A DNA stretch of 64,000 nucleotides from Acarospora socialis (lineage: Eukaryota > Ascomycota > Lecanoromycetes > Acarosporales > Acarosporaceae). The translations under genes were made by a program, and so were the position numbers. Each line of letters starts with the position of its first letter. Positions within the stretch are counted from its first letter, which is position 1. This document shows positions 1 through 13,230 of this stretch, one piece after another. The stretch spans positions 2,232,001-2,296,000 of the forward strand of contig JAMYGW020000004.1 in the NCBI GenBank assembly GCA_025617375.2, written 5' to 3'. The notes beneath the pieces are model-generated. The model was not told where the DNA came from. It did not search any database and saw nothing but the letters and a program-made list of their open reading frames with translations.

Positions 1-2020
1 TGTAGCCCACTAGTAGTGCCGCACCCACTGAATTCTGACTAAGCAGTCTGAGATCTTCATCAGCTGTAATAAATCTGGTGTGAGCAATACAACTTTTGCA
101 ATTCTACATTTACTTTTATGAAATATATCTATTCTTTAATGTTTCAAATAAGATAAAGTAATGAGAAAGAATTTCTTTAACTGAAAGTCAAGTGAGATGC
201 TTGAGCATGAAGAACGGAAAGTAGGGAGATCTTAGTCAGCATTTTAGCGCTACGGCATAACTAATGGGCCACACCTCCGTAATACCTCAGACTCTCCAGA
301 GTTCATCAAGGTCAGAGCGTCCTGTCTTGAGATCCATTGACGACTGGGCGTTACGTAAGCCGACCACTTCGTACGCCGTAGGTATACAACAATCTTCCTC
401 CGAACTTGGCAGACAAGAGTCTTCCAAACAGGATTGATCCCAAAAGATTGGGAGAATAGAAACCGCATTGCTAATGAATCCATCTCTCATACACTGCCAT
501 CATACCGGGTCAGCTGCAAAGCAAAGTCTAGAAATAGTGGAGGCTGAAGAACCATTCCTAAATGAGGATCGCACACCGTTCTATATCTGATTTACTGTGA
601 CGCTTGCCCTTGCCGGAATATGCTTATATTCCTTCCTTTCGTATCCCAATCGATTCTTTAAAGCGAGAATGGAATGTTAAATCACGTCATCGTGGGACTA
701 CTGCAAGCTCTTATCGAGGAGGCAGGCTCAAAGATAAAGGCAACCTCAACCTCAGGCTTCAGGTGTTGATGGAAGGCTTACTTGGTGCTCCTCGAGACCT
801 GAGACGTCCACTGTCATGATGCATCGGTTATCCAGCTCTTGAAGTTATATGGCCATGTTCATAGTACCCTTGATGCCTACCTTAGGGACGTCCTCGTCTA
901 GAGGCTACGTCCTTGGTGGCAATCTGTGGCCGCTTCCGCACCTCATCCTTTACATTCGGCGTTGGAGGCGGTTTGTTATAGGGGACTACGTTCATTTTCT
1001 TAAGATGGGAGGGTATATACTTACAGTTACTCCGGATTTGAAATGTGTTCGGGAGGTCTGTACGTGGGATGGAACGCAAGGGCGACATCGAATCGTAGGT
1101 GGTCGGTCAGTGCTGCCTGTTAGCAAAGTCAGGAAATATCAGTCATACTGGCTACTCCGCGTCTGGCTAGCCGTTGGAGGCATGTTTCGGCCAAGCATGG
1201 GACTACATTGATCTCGCTGTCGAGGTATCTAAACCTGATGGAGATGACTACGCGCACCTCTTGGCGAGTCGTCTCTGTCTTCGGTCTGGGAAGATGTTCA
1301 GGACTCCGTCTTGAGGCTTGACGTACATTAATCACGTGATATGGTGTCGCAGTACCATGGACGGGCTTCCGCGGATACTCGACGGAATGAGGACGGCCAG
1401 AACCACTCCTTACTGCAACCTAGATGGAGCGGTATGGAGACTGGGAGCCACTGGCTAAACCGGAAATGATTCCCAATACGTTTCCGCTCGTTCCAGGTTG
1501 CTGGTTTGAGGCCTCCCTCAAAGCTGTGCTTCTTCGTCGTTGATATATCTGTTACAGAACCGCAAAGAATGACAATGAAGCTCGTTACCACGCTCGAGAA
1601 GTCATGGAATCACTAGTTAGTTGTGGGCAATCTGCTAAATGCTTTACAGTATGGCCAGGCCTACTGAAAGGCTCATTTCGGTACGGGACATTCTTAAGGC
1701 ATATGAGGAATGCTCGGCACTCGTACACAAACAAACCCTTACGGCTTGGGTACGCGCCAGTCTGCGTACCTAGGATAAATAGACGGACTCACGCGCTCTG
1801 CTTTCTATTCCTTCAACGCTCGTACTGTACGTACTCGAATCGGTCGCATCCACCCGTTGGATTGCTCATCGCCACGGTCGTTGGAGGATCCCTCTCCATG
1901 TCATTCATTTTACACACTCATTTTACGGTATACAGGATCGTCACATTCGTTTGGCATCTATAATCGAACATCTATTGGGATATTCTTCTCTTCGTTTCAA
2001 GGTGCATCTAGTGCCGCTAC
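1..2020. other. Intergenic, no recognised gene
   Basis: Several short open frames occur on both strands, the longest about 120 codons, but none has a recognisable domain, low-complexity bias or splice-consistent continuation. A TATA-like run (ataaatag near 1774-1781) lies about 240 bp upstream of the chitin-binding gene start and may belong to its promoter. Nothing resembling a transposon end or RNA gene was seen. Confidence 0.5.
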
Positions 2021-5000
2021 ATGATGCTGTTCAGCAAACCCTTCGCTGGGCTTGCGCTCGCCAGCCTCGTGCTCGATGCTCTGGGCCAGACGACGGTGAC
2101 GGTTACATCAACAAAACAAGTCATCACCACGGCCTCGGTTTGTTCAAGTACTGCTGCTAGTCCAAGTGCTACACTACTAGGATCCAAAATCAGCACCGAT
2201 GGAACTTGTGGAGGGACAAATGGATACATCTGTACAGGATCCACCTTCGGGGTGAGTATTGATATTATCTGTTGAGGATTCGGTCTCTATTCTGACGTAC
2301 ACGATGCAGAATTGCTGTTCTCAATACGGGTATTGCGGTTCCGACGCCGCACACTGTGGGACTGGCTGTCAGCCAGCGTTTGGAATCTGCCCTGCGACTA
2401 CATCCTCATCGGCGTCATCAGCATCAGCCGTATTGCCACTGCCTATCGCGACATCATCAGCGCTGGTGCCAATTCCTATCCCAGCATCATCAACCTCGTT
2501 GCCAGTTCCTAGCGCAACACCCACGGGCTCAAGAATCAGCACAGATGGCACTTGTGGAGGCGCCAATGCCTACACGTGCCAAGGATCAAGCTTCGGGGTA
2601 AGTGTGGAGGCTGTCAGTTGAGAAGAAGATGTTAACGAAGAGTGCAGAACTGTTGCTCTCAATACGGATATTGTGGCAGTGACGCCGCACACTGTGGCAC
2701 AGGCTGCCAGACAGCATTTGGAACCTGCCCTGCGACCACATCTTCCTCAGCTCTTGTTGTCGCACCTACAGGTTCAAAAGTCAGCACAGATGGAACCTGT
2801 GGAGGTATCAATGCCTACACTTGTCAAGGGTCAACCTTTGGGGTATGCATGAACCACACCATTTGAGGAGTGTTTCTGACGGACGACGCAGAATTGTTGT
2901 TCCTTGTATGGATACTGTGGCAGTGATGCAGCACACTGCGGTACTGGTTGCCAGCCAGCATTTGGAACCTGCCCTGCGACTACATTATTGACCTCGTCAT
3001 CGTCATCTGCTGCTTCTTCCTCGCCGAGGCCTACGGCCACCACCTTAGGTTCGAAGGTCAGCACAGACGGAACCTGCGGAGGCATCAATGCATACACGTG
3101 TCAAGGATCGACCTTTGGGGTAAGTTCAGATAAGGCTTGATAAGAACTTTCTGACGAGGTTGCAGAACTGTTGTTCCCAATATGGATATTGTGGTTCGGA
3201 TGCTGCACACTGTGGGACAGGCTGTCAGATTGCCTTTGGCACATGTCCAGCAACATCAACATCATCCTCGAAGAGTACCCTCTCAACCCCTGCTACTCCT
3301 GCTCTGCCAGTCAGTAGCAATGCCCAGTGTGGAGGCCTACTCGGTACCACCTGTCTCAACTCGGCATTCGGGGTAAGTACATCTACCAAGGCAGCTTCAA
3401 GCAGTAAATAACAGAGCGAAGAATTGTTGTTCCTCCTCCGGATATTGCGGTTCCACCGACGCGTATTGCGGGCAAGGCTGTCAATCTAGCTACGGAAGTT
3501 GCAGCAGAGCGGCCCCGAGCTCGGATGGAACATGCGGCGGGGTGAACGGCTACATTTGCACGGGATCAAGTTACGGAAACTGTTGCTCACAGTACGGCTA
3601 TTGCGGTAGCGATGCCGCACACTGTGGTATTGGCTGTCAGTCTGCCTTCGGCACTTGCCCGGCTTCTTCCTCGAGTTCTATTCTTCCTTCGACCCCTACA
3701 CCAACAGGATCTACGGTCAGCAAAGACGGATCTTGTGGAGGTGCCACTGGCTACACATGTCAAGGATCGAGTTTCGGCAATTGTTGCTCCTTATACGGTT
3801 ACTGTGGATCTGACGCTGCTCACTGTGGAACAGGCTGTCAGCCAGCTTTTGGGACTTGTCCGGCAACATCTTCATCAGCTCCTGTTGTCGCACCTACTGG
3901 TCCAAAAGTCAGCACAGATGGAAACTGTGGAGGCACAAGTGGTCAAACCTGTCAAGGATCGAGTTTCGGCAATTGTTGCTCCTTATACGGTTACTGTGGA
4001 TCTGACGCTGCTCACTGTGGAACAGGCTGTCAGCCAGCTTTTGGGACTTGTCCGGCAACATCTTCATCAGCTCCTGTTGTCGCACCTACTGGTCCAAAAG
4101 TCAGCACAGATGGGAGTTGTGGAAGCACAAGTGGTCAAACCTGTCAAGGGTCAAGTTTCGGAAACTGTTGTTCCCAATATGGCTATTGTGGGTCCGACGC
4201 AGCACACTGTGGCGTTGGCTGTCAACCTGCCTTCGGCACATGTCCTGCGACGACATCCTCCTCTTCCTCAGCGGCTCCTATACTTCCTGTCCCTACTCTC
4301 ACGCCATCAGGTCTCAAAATCAGTATCGATGGGAACTGCGGAGGTCTCACTGGCGAGACATGTCAAGGGTCAACCTTCGGAAACTGTTGCTCACTCTATG
4401 GCTATTGTGGGTCTGACGCCGCACACTGTGGAACAGGCTGCCAACCTGCCTTTGGGACGTGTCCTGCGACAACATCCTTCTCTTCCTCAACAGCCCCTGT
4501 ACTTCCTATCCCTACTCCCACGCCATCAGGACTCAAGATCAGTACCGATGGGAACTGCGGAGGTCTCTCTGGCGAGACATGTCAGGGATCAACATTCGGA
4601 GTAAGTCAAGCTCTCCTCTCATCGGACTTTCCCTTTCTTGTCATCGCAACGAAACACGCCGTCATGCTAAGTCCACATAGAATTGTTGTTCCCTATACGG
4701 CTATTGTGGTTCGGATGCCGCACACTGTGGAACAGGCTGCCAACCGGCTTTCGGCACTTGCCCGGCGACGGTCTCATCAACCCCAGCACCCACGCCGACT
4801 CCCAACCATATCAGTCCGGACGGAAGTTGTGGAAGCCCAGCTGGGTACACATGTCAAGGGTCAGCCTACGGGGTAGGTTCAACTTTCCTCGTTTCCTCCC
4901 TGTCATCAGCGAAATGATGACTAACTCAGGTGTAGAATTGCTGTTCTCAATATGGCTACTGTGGTTCGGATGCCACATACTGTGGAACAGGCTGCCAAGC

Positions 5001-8000
5001 TGCCTTCGGCACATGTTCCGCGACGACATCCTCCTCAATCCCAGCACCCATAGTTCCTGTCCCTATACCCACACCGTCAGGTTCTAAGATCAGTACTGAT
5101 GGAAGCTGCGGAGGCCTGAACGGCTACACCTGTCAAGGATCAACGTTCGGGGTAAGTCAGATATGACCTTTATATACAATAATGGATACTTACATGACTG
5201 CAGAACTGCTGTTCCTTGTACGGGTACTGTGGCAGTGATGCCGCACACTGTGGGACAGGTTGTCAACCTGCCTTCGGCACATGTCCTGCAACAACATCCT
5301 CTTCCTCAGCGCCTATAATTCCTGTACCTATTCCAACACCGTCTGGACCCACAATTAGTACCGATGGAAACTGTGGAGGCCTCAGTGGCCAGACATGTCA
5401 AGGATCAACGTTCGGGGTAAGTGCATTTCGACTCAAGCTTGATGTTCGCATGTATGCTCATTTAGATGCAGAATTGCTGTTCCTTGTATGGCTACTGCGG
5501 TAGTGATGCTGCACACTGCGGTACTGGCTGTCAGCCAGCCTTTGGGACCTGTCCTGCGACCTCGTCCTCCGCAGCCCCTATACTCCCTGTACCTGTACCT
5601 ACATCATCAGGATCCACGGTCAGCACCGACGGAACATGCGGGGGTGTCAATCGCTATACATGTCAAGGCTCGACGTTTGGGGTAAGTAGCTTTGGTTTAA
5701 ATATGAACGTAAGATGGACGCTAATCTCAGTACAGAATTGTTGCTCGCTATATGGATACTGTGGCAGCGACGCCGCACACTGCGGCGTGGGTTGCCAACC
5801 TGCCTTCGGAACGTGTCCCGCAACAAGCTCCTCATCCACGCCAAGCGCCGCACCTACAGGACCCAGAGTAAGCACAGACGGGACCTGCGGCGGTGCAAAC
5901 GGCTACACGTGTCAAGGATCGAGCTTTGGTGTAAGTAGAATCACTATCAGCAATGAAGGTGACATGAGAGTTAACTTGGATCGCAGAACTGTTGCTCGCA
6001 ATATGGCTACTGTGGCAGCGACGCCGCACACTGCAGCGTGGGCTGCCAACCTGCTTTCGGAACGTGTCCAGCAACGAGCTCCTCATCTAACCTGATCCCC
6101 TTACCCATACCCACGCCGACACCCGTAGGGTCCCTCGTCAGCCCCGATGGATCTTGCGGAGGACCGCTAAGATACACGTGTCAAGGATCGGCATATGGCG
6201 TAAGTGAATCTGATAGCAGCCACGAAGGAAGATGACAACTAACTGGGGTCGCAGAACTGTTGTTCCCAATATGGTTATTGTGGTAGTGACGCCACCTACT
6301 GTGGTACTGGTTGCCAGGCAGCATTTGGCACATGTTCTGCTATATCGTCGACTTCATCCAACCCCATACCGATACCCACACCCACACCCACACCAACACC
6401 AGTGGGTGTTCTCGTCAGCCAAGATGGAACTTGTGGAGGTGCGCTAGGATACACGTGTCGAGGCTCAGCATATGGCGTAAGTGAAAGCACTAGTGCTCAA
6501 GGAAATAAGATGGCAAGAATCGAAACGCAAACTAACATGGACTTAGAATTGTTGCTCCCAATATGGTTATTGTGGTAGCGACGCCACCTACTGTGGTACT
6601 GGTTGCCAGGCAGCATTTGGCACATGTGCTGCCTCATCGTCGTCTTCATCCAATCCGCTCCCCATACCAATACCGATATCCACATCAAATCCGATCCCCG
6701 TACCGATACCGACATCCACATTGGTTCCCTTACCGATATCCACACCCACACCTAGTGGTATTCTGACCAGCCCTGATGGATCGTGCGGAGGGCCGCTCAA
6801 ATACACGTGTCAAGGTTCTGCGTACGGCGTAAGTGAAGCACAGTGGTCAAGGAGTAAGACTAAAAATAAACAAAACGAAGACTAACCTCTTGGATATAGA
6901 ACTGTTGCTCACAGTATGGCTACTGTGGGAGTGACGTCAACTATTGTGGTTCGGGTTGTCAACCAGCATTTGGAACCTGTTCTGCTACATCGTCATTCTC
7001 ATCCAACTTGATCCCCTTACCTATACCGACACCCACATCAAATCCCTTACCGATACCCACACCTACACCCAGTGGTATTCTGACCAGCCCTGATGGATCA
7101 TGCGGAGGACCGCTAGGATACACGTGTCAGGGTTCTGCATATGGCGTAAGTGAAGCACCAGTGGTCGATGAGTAAGATCAAGAATAATGAATAAAAACTA
7201 ATCTTGACTATAGAATTGTTGCTCGCAATATGGTTACTGTGGGAGTGACGTGAACTATTGTGGTACTGGTTGTCAGTCAGCATTTGGAACCTGTTCAGCT
7301 ACGTCTTCATCGTCGTCAACCCACCTGATTCCCTTACCTATACCGACATCCACATCGATCCCCTTACCGATATCCACACCCACACCCAGTGGTATTTTGG
7401 TCAGCCCCGATGGATCTTGCGGAGGTCCGCTCAGATACACATGTCAAGGCTCTGCATATGGCGTAGGTTCAATCCAAGGCTTGTCTGGACTGCTGCTAAA
7501 TCAGACCTAGAACTGTTGCTCTCAATACGGATATTGTGGCAGCGATTCCAATTATTGCGGGACTGGTTGTCAGGCAGCCTTCGGAACCTGCTCCGCATCA
7601 TCATCCCCCTCATCAAATCCTCTGCCGGTACCGATACCCACATCATCGAATCCTCTGCCGCTACCAATACCTACATCATCGAATCCTCTACCGTTACCCA
7701 TACCCACACCCACACCCAGTGGTACTCTAGTCAGCCCCGATGGATCTTGCGGAGGTCCGCTACGATACACGTGTCAAGGCTCTGCATATGGTGTAAGTGC
7801 AACATAACCCTTTACGTGGATCCCGGCTAAATCATGTGTAGAATTGCTGTTCTCAATACGGATATTGTGGCAGTGACACGAATTACTGCGGGACTGGATG
7901 TCAGCAAGCCTTTGGAACATGTTCCGCATCATCATCCCCCTCATCGAATCCCCTGCCGCTACCAATACCCACACCCACGCCCATAGGGGTCCTCGTCAGT

Positions 8001-8589
8001 CAGGACGGAACTTGCGGTGGTGCACTAGGATACACGTGTCAAGGCTCAGCATATGGTGTAAGTACGACCTAAGTCTCTGCATGGAATCGTTGCTAAACCA
8101 TGTCCAGAATTGCTGCTCCCAATACGGATACTGTGGGAGTGACTCTACATACTGCGGTACTGGTTGCCAGACAGCCTTTGGCACGTGTTCTGCATCATCC
8201 CCCTCATCAAATCCCTTACCACTACCAATACCCACGCCGGCGGGGCCTACAGTCAGCACTGACGGCAATTGCGGCGGCACCAGTGGCGTCACATGCCAAG
8301 GCTCCACCTTTGGAGTAAGTGCAACCCACCTCCCACTTTGAACTCAATGCTAACTCGTCCGCAGAACTGCTGCTCCCAATACGGCTACTGCGGCAGCGAC
8401 GCCGCACATTGCGGCACCGGCTGCCAGCCTCTCTTCGGCACCTGTTCTGCATCCTCGATCCCTCTGACTTCTAACCTCCCTCCTCTGACTCCTTCCCCAA
8501 CCACCACGCCCTGCACGACGAAGATGGTCACCGTCTACGTCACCGTCACGCCGACGCCGAGAGCGAGGCGCGCGCGTTTCGTCCGGTAA
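2021..8589 (+). CDS. Secreted protein with 24 tandem CBM18 (hevein-like) chitin-binding modules
   Basis: Twenty exons: 2021-2251, 2310-2597, 2648-2842, 2892-3119, 3166-3372, 3422-4600, 4681-4872, 4936-5151, 5204-5416, 5472-5681, 5736-5930, 5987-6199, 6255-6476, 6547-6828, 6900-7145, 7214-7462, 7511-7792, 7842-8057, 8108-8314, 8365-8589. All are in phase 0, giving about 1,831 residues. The start was chosen for its N-terminal signal peptide (MMLFSKPFAGLALASLVLDA) and Thr/Ser-rich lead-in. Each module has the hevein pattern: DGTCGG..YTCQGS.FG, then NCCSQYGYCGSDAAHCGTGC, then FGTC; I count 24 NCCS halves. Ser/Pro/Thr linkers separate modules. Every intron sits between FG and NCC, so each exon carries the second half of one module and the first half of the next. 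CBM18 binds chitin/GlcNAc oligomers; no catalytic domain is visible. A cell-wall shielding or chitin-sequestering lectin role is inferred. The C-terminus (TVYVTVTPTPRARRARFVR) has no GPI signal. Confidence 0.9.
3422..4600 (+). repeat. Intron-free block of six chitin-binding modules with a near-perfect 192-bp repeat
   Basis: This single exon carries six NCC half-modules (about 3422, 3576, 3779, 3971, 4160 and 4380) with none of the introns found in every other module. Modules starting at 3779 and 3971 belong to copies 192 bp apart. Positions 3758-3921 and 3950-4113 are identical by eye over 164 bp, indicating a very recent tandem duplication or gene conversion. Confidence 0.9.
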
Positions 8590-9656
8590 GGTATGGAGGG
8601 AGCGGACTGGCCGGCGTCGCACGATATACCAATCAACGCGGACGGCAAGGCCGAGTTATGGAGGAGGGAGCGGGTGAGCGGGTGGGTGCTGGATGGTGTT
8701 TTCTTCATGATGAGCGATTACATTTATCATTCCTTCTCAACGAACGGCAAACAGTCGCTCGAACATCCTTGTTTTCTTTTTTCTTCCGCTCGCTCTCTTA
8801 ACAAAGCAACTTTTACCTCTTCATCTTTTCTTGATGTTCGAAGCGTTCAGAGCACACCAGAGGGGGTGGGGATTTCGATGGCAGGGATGAGAATAGATGG
8901 GCATTAATTGGTTTTTGGTTTAGATTTCCTTCGTTGACGGATAGCGGCGAGCGTGTTCGATCTCTTGGATTCATCTTACCTTAGCTAAGCTTATTTCTGT
9001 CTTACTTTATCTTGCCTTGGCCATTTGGAGAATGAAATTGTCCGTTGGCCCTTTCACTGCGACGTTCTCCGGCTAGCTCGAGCACCAGTACCGACGTTGA
9101 AAGAATTCTTGAAGTAGGATAAGGAGGAGGAGGAGGTTGTGTGCGGTGGTCGTAGCGAACATATGTCAGGGTGTTGGAGTCCAAGGATCTATTGGAAGAA
9201 GGAACGTTGGCCTACCCTTACTCGAGTGCCTATGTTGGGAGCGTGAAAGGAACGGCGTACCGCAGATCGCTTATACTCCTCTTCCATACCCCAATCATCC
9301 AGGTACTATAAGCGGAGTAGGCTCAAGGACATTGGCATTGAACTATCTGCAGCGCTTTTCCTATTGCATTGTGATGGGGGTTCAAAACAACATCGCAGAA
9401 GTTCCGTACACGACAACCGAGTAGAAGGTAAAGTAAGTAAGTAAACTACATACATGCAAAGGGCCGGTGTAAAGACAACGCCACGAATCGAACTCGAAGG
9501 AAAGGAAAGGAAGGAAGGGATAACACACTACTGCTGGTGCTGATGCTGCCGCGGTTGTTGCTGTTACTGTTGCCATGGATCACAGCGACCAATCACGACA
9601 AGAGCACAAAGGAGAGAGTGTACAATCACCGGAAGCTATGAAAGCAACCCGCCACC
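8590..9656. other. Intergenic between chitin-binding gene and eIF3a 3' end
   Basis: Convergent 3' flanks. It holds only short open frames without recognisable content and a GGAAAG-rich run near 9500. No gene or RNA was recognised. Confidence 0.5.
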
Positions 9657-12600
9657 TTAGGTCCCCCTCTTGAAACGAGGTTGCCACTTGGCCGTCGAGC
9701 CCGCACCGCCATCGGCCGGAGACGCGGTCCTCGCCGGTGCCGGTGGCGGAGTCTCTCCTCGCGACGGCGGCGCGCCTTCTCTCAAGTGCGGAGGGACAAA
9801 CTTTGGAGGTGCGGCGCCATCAGCTGGAGAATCAGCGCGTGCCGGCTGAGCATCGGGTCGCCGGCTGGGAGGCATAGCTCGAGCTGGTGCCCCGTTCGCC
9901 GGGGATTCTTCGCGGCCGGCGGTTTCTCGTCCCGCGCTGGGTCGCCACCTCGCAACACCGTCTCCGGAACTTTCGTCGCGAGGCGGCTGCGACGTTAGGT
10001 TGTCGGTTTGACGGCCGCGTGGTGCGGTTTCGCCACGTTTGGCGGGCGGCAGGTATCCGGTGGTCTTTTTGGGCAATTGCGCTTCTGAAGTGGCGATGTC
10101 TGATGGCGGCGCAGAAGGAGGGGCTTGTCCGGATTCCGCCGCCGCTTTCTCTTTCTGAGCTTGTCGTTCCCTCCATGTTGGCTTGTTACCTGCGAGAGCG
10201 ATACGCGGTGGTCCTGCGGCGGTAGGGCGTTCGGAAGAGTCTGTACGCTCTGGCGCAGAACGTTCGGGTAAGCGTTCCATCTTCTTGTTGGCTGCCCGTC
10301 TGGCCAAGGCTTCCTCTTCCCGCTGTTGTTGTTTAGCAGCTTGCTCGGCAGCCTCCCTGGATGACTATTAGCAACCCGTACATAGTAAGAATCACAGAGC
10401 GATCCACATACTTGCGCTCCGCATCCCTCTTCGCCCGTTGCTCAGCGGCTAGACGTTTCTTCTCCTCTTCCGCTGCTGCCTTCTCCTCAGCTTCTCTAGC
10501 AGCTCTCTCCTCTTCTTCCCTCTCACGCCTCTCGCGCTCTTCTTCTTCCCTACGCTCTCGAGCTTTCCTCTCACGATACTCTTTTCTACGCTGATCCATC
10601 TTGTTCTGCAATTCCCGTGAGGCAGCCTTTCTCCGCTTCTCAAACTCCTCGTGTCGTCGCTCATGAACGTCATCACGGAACTGCTCATACACGACGACCA
10701 ACCGGCTGAGCCGATGTTTGAGGGCCACGTTCTCTTTGTGCTTCTGTTGTGAAGCCTCCAGGGTCTCCTTCTTCGAAGCCTCGTATGCTTGCAGATCACG
10801 CTCGCGTTGTGCCTCGTAATCCTTGGGCAGAAGTTTGATCTCTTCCTTCCGGAAAGCTCGTTCCAGGTGGTCGATGCGCTTACCCGTAACTCTGAGACGC
10901 TCGTGAAGCTCATTCTTCTCCTTCTCGAGCTGGGCGAGCTTCATCGCTCTGAGTCTGTTGCTGTCAAGCTCGTCAAGGTCCATGTCAGCGACATCGATAC
11001 CCTTGACATTCTTCAGATCCCCGAGCTGCTTTTTGATCTCCTCCTGGCGGATGCGATCTTGCTCGACCTTCAATCTCTTCCTTTCTCGCTCCTTTTGCTC
11101 TTCAGCGAGCCGTTCATTTTCGGCTGCCTGTAGCTGCTGAGCGCGAATTCGCTTCCGAGTCTCTTCTTCTTTCTGTTTCTTTTGCAAAGCGTCGGATGCA
11201 GCTTCCTTCTTCTTCTCGATGATGGCACGTCTCGCCAGCGTTTCCTGGTGCTCCTGTTCGGCGCCTGCTTGTGCCCTAGCAAAGGCGGCAGCTTTGGCTT
11301 GCTTACGAGCTTCGTTGTACAATGGATCGACATACTGACATGTGATGTATAGAGATTTGGCTAAGCGAGTGAGCTGCGAACGTACGATCTCTGCAGGTGT
11401 GCTCTGAAGCCGTTGCACGGAGCTTGTCTCGCTCTCGGCAGAGCCAGCTCCACTACCCGGATGAAGGGCTTTGGCCGAAGAGAAAATGTCCGAGTCAAAG
11501 GTAAGTACTCCTGTGGCGTGATCAACTCGGATGGCCAGATCACCTTTCTTGCACCCGTTCATGATGAACTTCTCAATAGTGCTGGAAGTGACCTGGTAAG
11601 GATTTGGAAACTGAGCCAAGTCTTGAACAAACTTAAGTTCGACCGACTCGTAGACTTGAGAAAGCTGCTGGAAAAGTCTCGTGAGAATGACCTGCTGCAA
11701 TGGCAAGACGTACTTCTCCATTTCGGGGTCTGCACCGATCTGCTCCAAGATAGGTGATATCTTCTTGCAAATCGACAATGGGTGAAAGTCAACCTCGAGT
11801 ATCTCGTACAGTTCACGTATCTCTGGTTTCGCGCGCTTGAGAAGTCCCTTGCTCATGGCGTCTTTGAAGAGTACAGCACGAGTGGGTGCTTGTGACATGC
11901 CAAGGAGGTTGGTCAAGCGGTTGTTCTTATTCTTGCGTACTTCATCGACATCCACAAGCGCACCACGAGAGCGAGAAGTGCTGATGACTGGGATAGAAAG
12001 GGCCGAGAGAAGGACGAAGGACGCAGCACGCGCCATATCTGCATCCGACACGGCAGGGTTGTCCTTCTTCAAGCTCTGACCAGAGGCGACCACAGATGCA
12101 GATTGCCGCAGGAGGTTGTAGTACCGACTCCAAGCCGCTGCATGGAACAGATAGTTTTCACTAACCAAGAAAATGCGTGTGAGCTTCTCGTAGTAATTGG
12201 CCATCATAATGTTCTTCGCGGGTCGCTTGCTAAGACTCAGGAGGGTATGGATATCTTCCACACTTCTGAAGGCTTCCTGCCACAATTCCAGCTCAACAGC
12301 GACATTGAGTTGCTGGAAGCGTGTGTCGAGATGACGTTGCAAGGTGTCAGGATCACTGAGATTGATGGCGTGCATCTGCGAAGAGTACTTGGCAGCATTC
12401 TGAACGTGGTTTCGCAGAAGCTCGCACAGCCTTCGGAATTCCGTCTTGCGCGCATACTTTTGGCAAAAATTGAAGGCCTGCAACGCAGTAGTCTGGTACA
12501 TGATTTCCAAGCGAGCGTTGTTCTTCAAGATTTCCAGAACCGTCCGGTATGTCTCCCATAAAAATTTAAGCCACGGTGTGACTATCGCTCTGTCCGTCCG

Positions 12601-13230
12601 GTCACGCGACTGTTCCCCGGATACTGTAGACAGAAGGATAGATTCAGGTGTTTCAATGGCCTCAAGATCCTCCACGTTCGCAGAAGGAGCGGAAGACTCA
12701 AGCGATGACTGGACTTCGTCCGCTTTGGCTTGGGCCTCAGAAACCTTTTGTTCTGCGAGCTCGATGAATCGTTTGAGAACCATCTAAGTAAAAGGAGGAT
12801 GTGGTTAGCAATATGATGCAGTAGCTTCAGTATCCCAGCAGAGCCATCATACCTCTATGGTTCCGACGTTGGTATTTTGCGCAATATTCTTATATTGGTA
12901 AAGCCCATCCTTCGCCGATTTTCCTTTCTTTAGATCGACACACAGTTGAACGAAGAGGATCATGACAGGCTCGAGGGAAGTAATCGGGCTGTTGCGGGAC
13001 CGCTTGGATGTAACATGTTCGTGGAGAAGAGACAGGGCGGCCGGCGACTGGCCGACTGCGATGAGCTCTTGCGCTCGCTGTAAATCAAACATCGAGTCAG
13101 CTTCCAAAGGTTCGTATACATTAATTGTCGCAGATATAAATGTTGCAGTGCGATAGAGAGCATGCAGTCAAGGGGCAAAGGGACATACTTTGAGCACATT
13201 CTCCGGCTTAGTATGCGGTGGAGGAGGCAT
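9657..13230 (-). CDS. TIF32: Eukaryotic translation initiation factor 3 subunit A
   Basis: Four exons (complement): 13189-13230, 12853-13077, 10412-12783, 9657-10356; 1,112 residues. The first exon encodes only [14 protein letters not shown], the conserved eIF3a N-terminus, which fixes the start. An N-terminal helical and PCI region (roughly residues 1-520) is followed by a long charged coiled coil (about 530-900) rich in Glu/Arg/Lys, and a Pro/Arg/Ala-rich tail. eIF3a is the scaffold of the eIF3 complex on the 40S ribosome and is cytosolic. The last intron (10357-10411) splits a lysine codon in phase 2; reading through it meets a stop after about 20 codons. It faces away from G-gamma across about 780 bp. 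Length matches fungal orthologues as I remember them. Confidence 0.95.

Noticed and set aside
849-1963. Two + strand frames of about 120 codons at the window start
   Set aside because: No domain, no family resemblance, no splice continuation; treated as chance.
3612-4604. 330-codon frame overlapping the chitin-binding exon
   Set aside because: It is the +1 frame of a tandem coding repeat with no stop per unit; the CBM18 frame has the conserved cysteines.
2310-8589. CRISPR-like or satellite interpretation of the regular repeats
   Set aside because: Unit length varies, cysteine codons and frame are conserved and introns are regular; this is a coding repeat in a eukaryotic gene.
9681-10225. 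Two + strand frames of about 105-112 codons in the eIF3a tail region
   Set aside because: Antisense shadows of the Arg/Pro/Ala-rich eIF3a C-terminus, an effect of high GC at codon third positions.
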